Source: Chloroflexota bacterium | GTDB taxonomy: Bacteria > Chloroflexota > FW602-bin22 > JACPRP01 | Length of the DNA: 64,000 nucleotides | Direction: 5' to 3' | Assembly (NCBI GenBank): GCA_016210495.1 | Contig: JACQUC010000268.1 | Location: 1 to 64,000, forward strand | Shown here: one piece after another, positions 35,355 through 44,962 of the stretch | Layout of the letters: the number at the start of each line of letters is the position of its first letter | How positions within the stretch are numbered: the stretch's first letter is position 1 | Made by a program: the position numbers and the translations under genes | Notes under the pieces: generated by a model | Database searches by the model: none | The model's input: only the letters and a program-made list of their open reading frames with translations | Told to the model about the DNA's origin: nothing

Positions 35355-36629
35355 GTGGCTGAGAATACTCAGGATTTTGAAGATAGCAAGTGGCCGGGGC
35401 TCTCGGTGAAGGAGCGAGACCGGCGGTGGTCGCGGGTTCGGGAGATGATGAGATCCCGAGGCCTGGCTTGCCTGGTGGTGTTTGGCCTGAAAGGTCGGGG
35501 CCAGTACGACAACTACCTGACCAACGATCGCACCGGCGGAGTGGTCATTTTTCCGCTGGAGGACGAGCTGGTCCACCTGAGCTGGACGAATTTCGACGTG
35601 TCGGCGCATTTGGAGAGCAGTCTAAGGGGAGAGGCGTCCTGGGTGCAGGATTTCCGGGCGGGCGCGAGCGGGGCCGGCGTCGTGAAGGTGCTGCTCGAGA
35701 AAGGCTGTGAGCGTGCCCACGTCGGCGTCGTGGGGCTGGCAATGTACGCCCCTGGCGAGGTGGAAGGGTACGTGCCGTATCCCACCTGGAGCCACGTTCT
35801 CGAAAACCTTCCTCACGCCACCTTTCACAACGTTTCGCAAGCCTTTGCCGAGCTCGTCGCCGTCAAGAGCGAGGAGGAGCTGCGAATGGTGCGCCGGGCC
35901 GCCGAGATCGGCGAGCTTGCGGCTCAGGCGATGATCGACGCAGCTCGCCCGGGCGCCGGCGAAAACGAGGTATACGCGGCGGGAATGTACCAGTTGTTTC
36001 TGAACGGGGCCAACGGCAGCCCATCACCTTATATCACCTCGATGATCTTGCACTCGGGGCCGGACAATCCAAGCTGGGGCGCCCCGATGTGGCTGATAAG
36101 GGGCCAGCCTCCGCGCACCCTCCAGCGGGGCGACATACTTCAAGCGGAGATTTTTTCTCGCTACAACGGCCTGGAGGCGCAGCTTCAACTTGCCGTGGCC
36201 ATCGGCGAGCCCGATCCGGTCAACAGGGAGTGCGCGGCCATAGCCCGCCGCTCGTACGAGGCGGGTCTGCTGGCGATAGGTCCCGGAAAGAGGTTTAGCG
36301 ATGTGGTGGAGGCGATGGCAGAGCCTCTGAGGCAGGCGGGAGCGTGGCACCTGACGCCATTGATCCACAGCATGAATCCGCAGGGCTGGGTTAGCACCTC
36401 GGGCGTGGGCATGGAGAAGCTGCCGGGGATCGAAGCGTACAAGAACGTGGGCGCGAGGCCTACTATCGGTGGTGACAGGCTGGTCGAGCCGGGGACGGTG
36501 TGGGAGCTCGAGCCCAACGCCTGTCTGGGAAAGAGAAGGGTGAACATCGGCGGAACGGTGATCATCACGGAAGAGGGGATAGTCGAGCTCAACGTGTTGC
36601 CTACCAGGCTGCGTGTCGTCGACCTGTAA
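35355..36629 (+). CDS. M24-family (creatinase-like) hydrolase, metal site altered (M24-2)
   Basis: 424 residues from GTG 35355 (GGAGG nine bases upstream). N-terminal creatinase domain (KERDRRWSRVREMMRSRGLA, YDNYLTNDRTGGVVIFP), then the pita-bread fold (AVKSEEELRMVRRAAEIGEL, LHSGPDNPSWGAPMWL, GDILQAEIFSRYNGLEAQLQ, VWELEPNACLGKRRVNIGGT). Relative to aminopeptidase P the metal Asp pair reads Glu and Gln and the final Glu reads Gly, as in the other two paralogs. It lies inside the SBP-2 operon between two LLM genes. Confidence 0.9.
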   Translation: MAENTQDFEDSKWPGLSVKERDRRWSRVREMMRSRGLACLVVFGLKGRGQYDNYLTNDRTGGVVIFPLEDELVHLSWTNFDVSAHLESSLRGEASWVQDFRAGASGAGVVKVLLEKGCERAHVGVVGLAMYAPGEVEGYVPYPTWSHVLENLPHATFHNVSQAFAELVAVKSEEELRMVRRAAEIGELAAQAMIDAARPGAGENEVYAAGMYQLFLNGANGSPSPYITSMILHSGPDNPSWGAPMWLIRGQPPRTLQRGDILQAEIFSRYNGLEAQLQLAVAIGEPDPVNRECAAIARRSYEAGLLAIGPGKRFSDVVEAMAEPLRQAGAWHLTPLIHSMNPQGWVSTSGVGMEKLPGIEAYKNVGARPTIGGDRLVEPGTVWELEPNACLGKRRVNIGGTVIITEEGIVELNVLPTRLRVVDL

Positions 36630-36648
36630 GTATTAAGGAGAGTCACCA

Positions 36649-37677
36649 ATGGTCGAAATCGATTTTAGAAAGTCTGTCTTTCCGCCGTCGCGCGAGGAGA
36701 ACTTTGCCTACGTCGAGGAGATCGAGCGGCTCGGTTACGGTGGCTTCTGGTACCCCCACTTCATCACGCGGGATATCCCTTCACTCGACGCGCTCAGCGT
36801 TCTCGCCGCCGCCGCCGCGCGGACCAACAGGATCATGTTGGGAACCGCTGTGCTACAGGTACCGCTGTACTCGCCCGTGGCCCTCGCGCAGGCGCTGATG
36901 AGCATCGACGTTCTATCAAACGGTCGACTCGTGCTCGGGGCCGGCACAGGTTGGCTGCCCAAAGAATACGAGAACCTGGGTCTGCTTTTCAAAGAGAGAG
37001 CAGGGCGAATGGACGAGGTGCTCGAAATCATCAGGCGCTTGTGGACCGAAGAAGAGGTAACCTACGAGGGCAAGTACTACGCCATCCGGGAAGTAAGGAT
37101 GATGCCCAAACCGGTCCAAAAGCCGTATCCCAAGATACTCATCGGCGGCGTCTACAACGCCGGGCAGCGAGGCTATCCGGGCGAGAAGCCGCGGTCAGAG
37201 TGGAGCGAGAGGGCTATTCGACGCATCGCCAAGGTAGGAGACGGCTGGATCACCACCGCCCACATCCCGGTCGAGAACGCGGTCGAGGTTATGTCGGAGG
37301 CGATGGAGAGGCTCAAAGCCACGGGACGGGAAATGGGTCGGATCTTCACCGACGACGAATTCGAGCTCGTGGTCGAAACCTCTCCTTTCAACATTAACGA
37401 CGACAGACAGAAGGCTATGGAGGAGGCGCAGGAGTTCTATTTCTCGCGCTGGTCGGGCGGGTTCCTTCAGGTTTCGGGCAATCCATCGCTGGAGTATCAG
37501 TTGGAGCGTGGCGTGTGCGGTCCGGCGGAAGAGGTCGCGGCCTTTGTTCAGCGTTGGCTCGACGTCAAGAAAGGCGTACCGGCCATGAAGCGGATTCAGC
37601 TCAACCCGGCCTCCATCAGGCCCACAGAGCAGTTGCGGAAGTTTCACGAGCAGGTCAGGCCATTGCTAAGGAGATAG
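36649..37677 (+). CDS. LLM-class flavin-dependent oxidoreductase (LLM-3)
   Basis: 342 residues from ATG 36649 with AAGGAGAG upstream; begins VEIDFRKSVFPPSREENFAY. It has the same motif order as LLM-2 (LDALSVLAAAAARTNRIMLG, NGRLVLGAGTGWLPKEYENL, KILIGGVYNAGQRGYPGEKP) and roughly 75-80% identity to it by eye, which marks a relatively recent duplication within the operon. Followed after four bases by UbiD-1. Confidence 0.94.
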   Translation: MVEIDFRKSVFPPSREENFAYVEEIERLGYGGFWYPHFITRDIPSLDALSVLAAAAARTNRIMLGTAVLQVPLYSPVALAQALMSIDVLSNGRLVLGAGTGWLPKEYENLGLLFKERAGRMDEVLEIIRRLWTEEEVTYEGKYYAIREVRMMPKPVQKPYPKILIGGVYNAGQRGYPGEKPRSEWSERAIRRIAKVGDGWITTAHIPVENAVEVMSEAMERLKATGREMGRIFTDDEFELVVETSPFNINDDRQKAMEEAQEFYFSRWSGGFLQVSGNPSLEYQLERGVCGPAEEVAAFVQRWLDVKKGVPAMKRIQLNPASIRPTEQLRKFHEQVRPLLRR

Positions 37678-37681
37678 CGGC

Positions 37682-39130
37682 TTGATTTTCGATGACTTCA
37701 GAGGCTTCTTGAAACGGGCAGACGAATTGGGCCTGTGCAAAACGATCGAAGGATCTGACTGGGATTTGGAGATAGGCGGCATTACCGAGCTGGGCCTATC
37801 GGATCCGAACTCGCGGTTACTCGTATTCGACAGGATCAAAGGCTACCCGGAAGGATACCGCGTCGTCTCCAACTTCCTGAATTCGCCATCCTTGGTTGCG
37901 CTGGCCTACGGCCTGCCTCCGGAAACCAGCGGCCTCGACCAGGCGCGGGCCTGGCGGGACAAGGTCAACGAGGTCTTCAAGGCCGTTCCACCCGTGGATG
38001 TCGAAAGCGGGCCCGTGAGGGAGAACGTGCACACGGGCGATGACGTCGACCTCTTCGAGTTCCCGGTGCCCAGATGGCACCATCTCGATGGCGGCAGATA
38101 CATCGGCACGGCCTGTATGGTTGTGCAGCGCGACCCCGATGAGGGCTGGGTGAATCTGGGCACGTACAGGGTTCAGGTTCACGACAAGAACACGGCGACC
38201 ATCTTCATTATCGAGTCCCATCACGGGGATTACATCAGAAAGAAGTACTGGGACAGGGGGCAAACCTGCCCCGCCGCCGTCGTCTGCGGGCAGGACCCCC
38301 TACTGTGGAGCGTCGCTCACAGCAGCATCAAGGCCGGGGTCAGCGAATACGATTACGCGGGCTGGCTGCGAGGCAAGCCTGTCGAAGTCGTCCGAGGTGA
38401 AGTCACCGACCTGCCCATTCCGGCGACGGCCGAGATCGTGTTGGAGGGAGAGATCCTGCCGCCGGGGACTGAAGCTAGGGATGAGGGCCCTTTCGGGGAG
38501 TGGACCGGTTACTATGTCACGGGTTCCCGCGAAGAGCCCGCGTTCAAGGTAAGGGCGGTGCTGCACAGGAACGATCCCATCATCCTGGGCGCGCCGCCGC
38601 AAATCGGGCGTTACAACTACTGGTTTGGCAGGCATATCCAAAGATCGGGCTTCGCGTGGGCCGAGCTGGACAGGAACGTCCCGGGCATCGTGGGTGTCTG
38701 GTCACCACCCGAGGCAAGGATGCAGTGCATGGTCATCGCCTCGGTGAAGCAGCAGTACTCGGGACATGCCAAGCAGGTCGCAAATCTACTGACCGGCATT
38801 CGGCACGCGGCATACCTGTGCCGGTTTGCGATCGTGGTTGACGACGATATCGATCCCTCGAATCTCTCGGAGGTTCTGTGGGCGCTCGGGACTAGGTGCG
38901 AGCCCGAGACGTCCATCGACATAATCAGGGGCTGCTGGGGCAGCATGATGGACAGCATGCTTTCGCCCGAGAAGAAGAGCCGGGGCGATTCCTCGCACTC
39001 GCAGGCCGTCATCGTGGCCTGCAAGCCCTATCACTGGATCAAGGAGTTCCCGACGTCGGTCAAGAGCAGCCCTCAAACACTGAGCGTTATCAGGGAGAAG
39101 TGGGGTAAACTGCTGTTTGGCACCACGTAG
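37682..39130 (+). CDS. UbiD-family decarboxylase (UbiD-1)
   Basis: 482 residues from TTG 37682 (AAGGAGATAG at the end of LLM-3 as SD). UbiD fold: IEGSDWDLEIGGITELGL, VVSNFLNSPSLVALAYGLPP, ENVHTGDDVDLFEFPVPRWH, NLGTYRVQVHDKNTATIFII (prFMN-site Arg in TYRVQ), DEGPFGEWTGYYVTG (the E...E acid pair), VIASVKQQYSGHAKQVANLL, VVDDDIDPSNLSEVLWALGT. It uses prenylated FMN for reversible decarboxylation of aromatic or unsaturated acids; no UbiX prenyltransferase is in this window. Last gene of the SBP-2 operon; the TAG stop forms part of the first hairpin of the repeat element that follows. Confidence 0.95.
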   Translation: MIFDDFRGFLKRADELGLCKTIEGSDWDLEIGGITELGLSDPNSRLLVFDRIKGYPEGYRVVSNFLNSPSLVALAYGLPPETSGLDQARAWRDKVNEVFKAVPPVDVESGPVRENVHTGDDVDLFEFPVPRWHHLDGGRYIGTACMVVQRDPDEGWVNLGTYRVQVHDKNTATIFIIESHHGDYIRKKYWDRGQTCPAAVVCGQDPLLWSVAHSSIKAGVSEYDYAGWLRGKPVEVVRGEVTDLPIPATAEIVLEGEILPPGTEARDEGPFGEWTGYYVTGSREEPAFKVRAVLHRNDPIILGAPPQIGRYNYWFGRHIQRSGFAWAELDRNVPGIVGVWSPPEARMQCMVIASVKQQYSGHAKQVANLLTGIRHAAYLCRFAIVVDDDIDPSNLSEVLWALGTRCEPETSIDIIRGCWGSMMDSMLSPEKKSRGDSSHSQAVIVACKPYHWIKEFPTSVKSSPQTLSVIREKWGKLLFGTT

Positions 39131-39525
39131 GGACGTTGCGTGCAACGTCCCATGCGCATCAAGTTAACGTGCGAACGGTCATCTAGAGTCTGTAGTGCAG
39201 GGGCTTGTCCCCTGCTCGTAGCTAGAGTCTGTAGTGCAGGGGCTTGTCCCCTGCTCGTAGCCGGCTTGATAGCCTAATCTCGCTGGAAGCAGGCTTGACG
39301 CTGCCACTGCAGACGGAACTTCGCAAGTGCTCGATAACGTGACGTCCAGATGATGTCACGCAAGGCTGCACTAGCGAATCGGATGTGTTTTCGATCGGGC
39401 CTGCGCTCTCGTGGCTAGCTTTTGTTGTAGCACTGGCAAGCAGGGGACAAGCCCCTGCACTACGGACTACGGAACCTGAAATGCCTAGCTTGATGCCTAT
39501 GGGACGTTGCAAGCAACGTCCCTAC
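39127..39525. repeat. Nested palindromic element A
   Basis: Outer ends: hairpin GGGACGTTGC/GCAACGTCCC at 39130-39151 and its inverted partner at 39501-39525, each flanked by GTAG/CTAC. Inner ends: hairpin GCAGGGGCTTGTCCCCTGC at 39197-39215 (repeated in tandem at 39236-39254), with the exact inverse at 39440-39458. No ORF of note is seen inside. It occupies the whole gap between UbiD-1 and SBP-3 and resembles a MITE-like element inserted in another. Confidence 0.8.
39184..39261 (+). repeat. Two perfect 39-bp tandem copies
   Basis: 39184-39222 and 39223-39261 are identical. Each contains the hairpin GCAGGGGCTTGTCCCCTGC. Part of element A. Confidence 0.95.
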
Positions 39526-39564
39526 GTGAACGACACTTATTCCAAGATATTGCCAGGAGGCTAA

Positions 39565-40776
39565 ATGAGAACACGGATCACCAGCACATCGACAAAAGGA
39601 TTGACGCTGATCGCAGCCCTGCTTGTGGCGGCCGCGGCGTGTGCGCCGGCCGCGGCGCCTACACCCGTTCCACCAAGTCCAACATCCGCGACCAAGGCCG
39701 CTTCTGTTGCGCCAGCGGCAACTGCGCCTCCGGCGGCGAAGCCTACCTCTGCCCCCGCTGCCCCGGCTACGGCGACTCCCGCTGCCAAGGGCCCGTCCAA
39801 CGAGCTCGCTCAATTGGTCGAGGCCGCCAAGAAAGAAGGAAAGGTTTCTGTCAGGCTGCACCCATTCCTCGAGGTGCCGCCTATTAGAGAAGGCATCAAG
39901 AAGAAGTACGGCGTGGATCTCCAAATCGATTCGGTGCCCAACGAGAGCTACGCCACGCACGTTGCGGCGGCAATCGCGGAGTTCAAGGCCGGGGCGCCCC
40001 CCAGCTTCGATCTCTTGCCATTTTCGGACAGTACTTCGCTCCAGGCGATCAACGCCGGCGTGGTGGAGAAGGTGAACTGGGCGCCTTTGCTGGCCCCAGG
40101 AACCCCCAAGGAGGTCGTTCAATCGGACGGCCACGCCCTGTCCGTCTACACCGGCCATATCGGCCTGATGTACGATCCAAGAGTTATCTCCGCTGCGGAT
40201 GCTCCTAAGTCCTTTGCCGACCTGGGAAATCCCAAGTGGAAAGGAAAGCTCGCCGTCTATAACTCCACGGCCAATTACGTGAACTATGCTTTCGTTAGGG
40301 GAATCGATAAGACGCTGGCCGACCTACGTGCCATAATGAAGAACAGCCCCCCGGTCGAGGCTTACTCGCGTGGCCAGACGCGCTACACGGCCGGCGAATA
40401 TCCCATCGTGCTCATCGGATCGTCGATGTACGGGAGCGTCAAGACAAAAGGCATGCCGGTGGAGTGGGTGTCTCCGGACATCTCCTTCTTCTCTGTTCAT
40501 TCCTTCCACGTGATGAAGGGTGCTAAGCAGCCGAATGCCGCCAAGTTACTTGCCATCTTTCTCGCGAGTCCCGAGGGCCACAAGATCTACAATGACACCG
40601 GCGTCGGGAGCATGTTCTACACCGGGAACATCGAGTCTGATATTCACCAGCAAGACGTGAAGGCGGGGCTCAAGCAGTATAACCCAATGACTTGGCCCGG
40701 CGCCCTGGACTTTCTGCAGTCCGAGCAGGGCAAGAGGGTGGAACAAGAGGTCGGGCGCATCTTGAAGGGGGAGTAA
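39565..40776 (+). CDS. Lipoprotein solute-binding protein, type B (SBP-3)
   Basis: 403 residues from ATG 39565 behind CAGGAGG. Lipobox AAAC (Cys26), long Ala/Pro/Thr linker to about 75, then the binding fold with type B features: LAQLVEAAKKEGKVSVRLHP, IREGIKKKYGVDLQIDSVPN, LPFSDSTSLQAINAG, YTGHIGLMYDPRVIS, SPEGHKIYNDTGVGSMFYTG. It abuts UbiD-2 with no spacing, so the two are co-translated. Substrate unknown; lipid-anchored outside the membrane. Confidence 0.93.
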   Translation: MRTRITSTSTKGLTLIAALLVAAAACAPAAAPTPVPPSPTSATKAASVAPAATAPPAAKPTSAPAAPATATPAAKGPSNELAQLVEAAKKEGKVSVRLHPFLEVPPIREGIKKKYGVDLQIDSVPNESYATHVAAAIAEFKAGAPPSFDLLPFSDSTSLQAINAGVVEKVNWAPLLAPGTPKEVVQSDGHALSVYTGHIGLMYDPRVISAADAPKSFADLGNPKWKGKLAVYNSTANYVNYAFVRGIDKTLADLRAIMKNSPPVEAYSRGQTRYTAGEYPIVLIGSSMYGSVKTKGMPVEWVSPDISFFSVHSFHVMKGAKQPNAAKLLAIFLASPEGHKIYNDTGVGSMFYTGNIESDIHQQDVKAGLKQYNPMTWPGALDFLQSEQGKRVEQEVGRILKGE

Positions 40777-42219
40777 ATGTTTGACGACCTGAGGGAGTTC
40801 CTCAAGCGATCCGACGAATTGGGCCTTTGTAAGACCGTCGAAGGCGCGGATTGGAACCTGGAAATAGGAGGGATCACCGAGCTGGGGCTTTCGGTGCCGA
40901 CCTCGCCCATGCTGGTCTTCGATCGGATCAAGGGCTACCCGGCGGGATACCGGGTTGTCTCCAACTTCCAGAACAGGCCGGAGTTGGTAGCGCTGACCTT
41001 TGGTCTGCCTCCGGAGACCAGTGGCTTGGATCAGGCGCGGGCCTGGCGTGACAAAGTCAACCAGGGTTTCGTGCCCGTGCCGCCGGTGGAGGTGTCGACC
41101 GGCCCGGTTCGGGAGAATGTCCACGTCGGCGACGACGTCGACCTGTTCGAGTTTCCCGTTCCTCGGTGGCACGAGCGGGATGGTGGGAGGTATATCGGCA
41201 CGGGCGGCGTCGTCATCCAGCGCGATCCCGACGAGGGTTTCGTGAACCTGGGCACGTACAGGGTACAGGTCCACGACAAAAACACGGCGACGATCTTCAT
41301 CGTCGAGTCGCACCACGGCGAGGCCATCAGAAAGAAATGGTGGGCCAGAGGACTGCCCTGCCCTGCCGTCGTCGTCTGCGGGGAGGATCCGCTGCTCTGG
41401 AGCGTGTCTACCAGCAACATCAAAGCCGGCGTAAGCGAATACGACTACGCAGGCTGGCTCAGGGGCAGGCCCGTCGAGGTGGTCAGAGGAGAGTTCACAG
41501 ACCTCCCGATTCCGGCCGGAGCGGAGATTGCTCTGGAAGGAGAGATAGTCCCGCCGGGGACCGAAACGCGCGAAGAGGGCCCGTTTGGGGAGTGGACCGG
41601 CTACTATGTCACGGGCTCCCGCGAAGAGCCCGCCTTCAGGGTCAAGGCTGTGCTGCACAGGAACGATCCCATCATCCTCGGCGCGCCGCCCCAGATCGGC
41701 ACCTACGACTACTCGTTTGGCAAGCACATAATGAGATCAGGGTTTGCGTGGGCCGAACTCGATAGAAACGTGCCGGGCGTCAAGGGAGTCTGGACCCTTG
41801 CGGAGGCCAAAGGTCCCAGCATAATGATAGCCTCTGTCAAGCAGCAGTACGCCGGACACGCCAAGCAGGCGGCAAACTTCCTTTCCGGCTGCCGCCACGC
41901 GGCATATATGTGCCGGTTCTTGATCGTCGTCGACGACGACATAGACCCCTCAAATATCGCCGAGGTGCTCTGGGCGCTCGGCACCCGTTGTGAGCCCGAG
42001 ACGTCCATCGACATACTGAGGGGATGCTGGGGGAGCATGATGGACAGCATGCTATCGCCCGAGAAGCGAAGGTCGGGCGATTTCTCGCATTCGCAGGCGG
42101 TCATCGTAGCCTGCAAGCCCTATCACTGGATCAAGGACTTCCCCGTTTCGGTGAAGAGCAGCCCGGAGGCTTTGCGCGGCATCAAGGAGAAGTGGGGGAA
42201 GACGCTGTTTGGCGCGTGA
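40777..42219 (+). CDS. UbiD-family decarboxylase (UbiD-2)
   Basis: 480 residues from ATG 40777 with GGGGGAG overlapping the SBP-3 stop. It is very similar to UbiD-1 throughout (DDLREFLKRSDELGLCKTVE, NLGTYRVQVHDKNTATIFIV, EEGPFGEWTGYYVTG, VDDDIDPSNIAEVLWALGTR), with about 80% identity by eye. The prFMN-site Arg and both acid residues are kept. The two differ in a few substrate-side segments (for example PVPPVEVSTGPV, YDYSFGKHIMRSGF). Second gene of a two-gene SBP-UbiD unit flanked by elements A and B. Confidence 0.95.
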   Translation: MFDDLREFLKRSDELGLCKTVEGADWNLEIGGITELGLSVPTSPMLVFDRIKGYPAGYRVVSNFQNRPELVALTFGLPPETSGLDQARAWRDKVNQGFVPVPPVEVSTGPVRENVHVGDDVDLFEFPVPRWHERDGGRYIGTGGVVIQRDPDEGFVNLGTYRVQVHDKNTATIFIVESHHGEAIRKKWWARGLPCPAVVVCGEDPLLWSVSTSNIKAGVSEYDYAGWLRGRPVEVVRGEFTDLPIPAGAEIALEGEIVPPGTETREEGPFGEWTGYYVTGSREEPAFRVKAVLHRNDPIILGAPPQIGTYDYSFGKHIMRSGFAWAELDRNVPGVKGVWTLAEAKGPSIMIASVKQQYAGHAKQAANFLSGCRHAAYMCRFLIVVDDDIDPSNIAEVLWALGTRCEPETSIDILRGCWGSMMDSMLSPEKRRSGDFSHSQAVIVACKPYHWIKDFPVSVKSSPEALRGIKEKWGKTLFGA

Positions 42220-42226
42220 TCCAGCC

Positions 42227-42537
42227 GCAGGGACGTTGCTTCCAAGATCCCAAGCGTATCAACCTAGCGTCAATGCGGATTCAAGGGATATTGACTGGGG
42301 ACATTGTTAACGTAGGGGCGAACGGCGTTCGCCCGCAACGTTGGTTCGCAGATGTGAGAAATCGGCGTACACACCGATCAGAAGGCATCGGGCGGACGTT
42401 TTGCACACTGGTTAGGTGTCCAGGTCGGATCGGGCACGGGCGAACGCCGTTCGCCCCTACATTACGACGGTCGAACGGCTAAGAGCACGAGGGTTGCTCA
42501 GGTTGATGCCTATTGGATGTTGCACACAACGTCCCTA
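42227..42537. repeat. Nested palindromic element B
   Basis: Inner ends: hairpin with arms GGGCGAACG/CGTTCGCCC at 42312-42334 (preceded by GTAG) and its exact inverse at 42438-42460 (followed by CTAC after C). Outer ends: degenerate GCAGGGACGTTGC (42227-42239) and ATGTTGCACACAACGT (42517-42532). The inner 103 bases resemble those of element C. It fills most of the UbiD-2 to SBP-4 gap. Confidence 0.8.
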
Positions 42538-42571
42538 CTGCGGCCCCGATTCAGGTTCTTGGGAGGGCAAG

Positions 42572-43765
42572 ATGAAAACCCAATGGACCTCGAGGTTCCG
42601 AGAAGACTTGGCGACAATCGCAACTCTGCTTCTAGTGGTCGCCGCATGTGCTCCCGCGGCACCGCCCACGCCGCAGCCGCCCAGTCCAACTGCCGCGACC
42701 AAGGCCGCTCCGGCGCCCGCCCCTGCCGCTGCCAGCCCGGCTCCCGCCGCAAAGGCAACGCCGGCCCCGGCCGCCAAGGGCCCGTCTGGCGAGCTCGCTC
42801 AACTGATCGAGGCAGCAAAAAAGGAGGGCCGGGTCTCGGTGCAGTTGCAGTCAGGTGTCGAAGCTCAACCCATAAGAGATGGAATCAGGAAGAAGTACGG
42901 GGTTGACTTGCAGATCGAGTCCCAGCCCAGCGCCAGCTACCCGGCGGCGGCTGCCCAGATGATTGCCGAGGGCAAAGCGGGTGTGACGCCCAGCTTCGAC
43001 GCATTGCCGCTTTCTGACGTAAGCTCTCTGGAGCTTACCGCTGCGGGCTTCGTGGAGAAGGTGGATTGGGCGCCCTTGCTGGCGGAGGGCACGCCTAAGG
43101 AAGTGATACAACTGGGCGGTTTGGGCATCTCTATGTTCACCGGCCACGTCGGGATGATCTACAACCCCACGGCGATCCCTTCTGCTGAAGCTCCGAAGAC
43201 CTTCGGCGACCTGGCAAATCCCAAGTGGCGCGGCAAGATCGCGGCCTACAACTACGCCAATCTCTATGTGCACTACGCTTTTGTGCGGGGCATAGAGAAA
43301 ACGCTGCCCGAGCTTCGGGCGTTCATGAAGAACGAGCCGCCCTTGGAGATCTACGCCCGGGGCGGGACGCGGTACCTGGCTGGTGAGTACCCAATCCTGC
43401 TTACTTCGTCGGTCTATCTTCTGGAAGCCAGAAACAAACGGGTTCCCGTCGAATGGGTCTCGCTCGACGTGTCGTGGATCGCCACCCACATGTTCCACGT
43501 GATGAAGGGTGCCAAGAACCCCAATGCGGCCAAACTGATCGCCGTGTTCCTGGCCAGTCCGGAGGGGCACAAGATATATAACGACTCCGGCCGCGGGAGT
43601 CTGTTCTATCCGGGTAACGCCGAATTCGAGATCCACGATCGGGATATGAAGGCGGGCCTGCCGCTATTCAGCCCATTGACGTGGCCTGGTGCCGTGGAGT
43701 TCGTCCTGTCCGAGAAGGGCAAGCAACTGCAAGATCAGGTTGGGCGGATATTGCAGGGAGAGTAA
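42572..43765 (+). CDS. Lipoprotein solute-binding protein, type B (SBP-4)
   Basis: 397 residues from ATG 42572 with GGGAGG seven bases upstream; the open frame before it runs through element B and is not coding. Lipobox VAAC (Cys26), Ala/Pro linker, then type B features: LAQLIEAAKKEGRVSVQLQS, IRKKYGVDLQIESQPSASYP, ALPLSDVSSLELTAAG, FTGHVGMIYNPTAIP, HKIYNDSGRGSLFYPG. Closest relative here is SBP-5 (shared QLQSGVEA and QPSASYPAA). First gene of the SBP-4/LLM-4/UbiD-3 unit. Confidence 0.93.
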   Translation: MKTQWTSRFREDLATIATLLLVVAACAPAAPPTPQPPSPTAATKAAPAPAPAAASPAPAAKATPAPAAKGPSGELAQLIEAAKKEGRVSVQLQSGVEAQPIRDGIRKKYGVDLQIESQPSASYPAAAAQMIAEGKAGVTPSFDALPLSDVSSLELTAAGFVEKVDWAPLLAEGTPKEVIQLGGLGISMFTGHVGMIYNPTAIPSAEAPKTFGDLANPKWRGKIAAYNYANLYVHYAFVRGIEKTLPELRAFMKNEPPLEIYARGGTRYLAGEYPILLTSSVYLLEARNKRVPVEWVSLDVSWIATHMFHVMKGAKNPNAAKLIAVFLASPEGHKIYNDSGRGSLFYPGNAEFEIHDRDMKAGLPLFSPLTWPGAVEFVLSEKGKQLQDQVGRILQGE

Positions 43766-43811
43766 CGCACGTCTCGGCGTTCCATCTATCACTGTGGTTG
43801 GGAGGATCGAA

Positions 43812-44846
43812 ATGGTAGAGATCGATTTTCGCTGCGGCATTCTTGGCTCGACCGATAAGGTGCTGACCTTTGCTGAAGAAGTGGAGAACCTGGGTTACGG
43901 CGGTCTTTGGTTTAGCCATAGCGTTGGCCGAGACTTTCGCCGCCACGACACCTTGATGCTCCTGGCGGCCGTTGCCGCCCGCACCAGCCGCATCAAGCTG
44001 GGGACAGGCGTTTTCCAGGCTTGCCTCTATCCTCCCGTGGCTCTGACGCGCATGCTCACAACCATCGACCATCTGTCCAACGGGCGGCTCATGCTGGGCG
44101 TCGGCACCGGTTGGGTTCCTAAGGAGTTCGAGAACCTGGGCGTGCCGTTCCGAGAGCGAGCAGGTCGCACTGACGAAGCCCTGGAGATCATCAAGCGGCT
44201 GTGGACGGAGAAGGAAGTCACCTACGAGGGAAAGTATTACAAGATCAGGGAGGCAAAGCTCGACCCCAAGCCGGTGGCGACCCCGCACCCAAAGATACTG
44301 ATGGGTGGCGTCTACAATAAGGGACAGCGCGGCGCACCGGGAGAGAAGACGCCGAAGGTGTGGAGCGAGAAGGCGCTGCGGCGCCTTGCTCGATTTGCGG
44401 ACGGATGGGTTACCCCATCCTCGATTGACTTCGAGGATGCCCCCGAGGTGTTGCCGGAGGCAATGGAGCGGATAAAGGCTGCCGCAAGGGAAATAGGCCG
44501 CATCATTACCGACGAGGAGTTCATACTGGTAGCCGAGTCGGGCCCATTCAACATCGACGAGAGCAAGGAAAAGGCTCTCCAGGATGCCGAGCAGGCATAT
44601 CTGTATCGCACGGCCGGCGGCTTCTTCCAGGTAGCGGGGAACCCATCGTTTGAGCAGTTGCTGTCGGCCGGCGTCTGCGGCCCCGCCGAAGATGTGGCCG
44701 CCTTTGTGAACAAGTGGCTGGCCATGGGAAAGAGTGTCCCTGCGCTGAAGAGAATCCAGTTCAACATCGCCTCGACCGACCCAGTCGAGCAACTGCGGCG
44801 GTTTCACACCCAGGTTCGGCCGATGCTGACGGGCGCTGCCCCGTAG
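43812..44846 (+). CDS. LLM-class flavin-dependent oxidoreductase (LLM-4)
   Basis: 344 residues from ATG 43812 (GGAGG seven bases upstream). Begins VEIDFRCGILGSTDKVLTFA. It keeps the luciferase-like motifs (DTLMLLAAVAARTSRIKLGT, NGRLMLGVGTGWVPKEFENL, AGRTDEALEIIKRLWTEKEV, KILMGGVYNKGQRGAPGEKT, VCGPAEDVAAFVNKWL). It groups with LLM-2 and LLM-3 but is more distant from both than they are from each other. It lies between SBP-4 and UbiD-3. Confidence 0.94.
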   Translation: MVEIDFRCGILGSTDKVLTFAEEVENLGYGGLWFSHSVGRDFRRHDTLMLLAAVAARTSRIKLGTGVFQACLYPPVALTRMLTTIDHLSNGRLMLGVGTGWVPKEFENLGVPFRERAGRTDEALEIIKRLWTEKEVTYEGKYYKIREAKLDPKPVATPHPKILMGGVYNKGQRGAPGEKTPKVWSEKALRRLARFADGWVTPSSIDFEDAPEVLPEAMERIKAAAREIGRIITDEEFILVAESGPFNIDESKEKALQDAEQAYLYRTAGGFFQVAGNPSFEQLLSAGVCGPAEDVAAFVNKWLAMGKSVPALKRIQFNIASTDPVEQLRRFHTQVRPMLTGAAP

Positions 44847-44898
44847 GTGCGGGTTTGCACCCGTAGGGGCGGACGGCCCTGAACGGCCCTGTCCGCCC
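44846..44898. repeat. Two small palindromes after LLM-4
   Basis: GGTGC/GCACC (44846-44850 and 44857-44861) and GGGCGGAC/GTCCGCCC (44867-44874 and 44891-44898), the second preceded by GTAG as in elements A-C. No T-run. Confidence 0.6.
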
Positions 44899-44962
44899 TG
44901 GGTGGGGCGAGGGACTGCTCTCGTTTCACTCGACGGATTAACTAATCACCTGGAGGTGCAAA

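Noticed and set aside
39127..39525. A CRISPR array in the repeat-rich gap
   Set aside because: Only two tandem 39-bp units, no regular spacers and no cas genes; the repeats are palindromes in inverted pairs.
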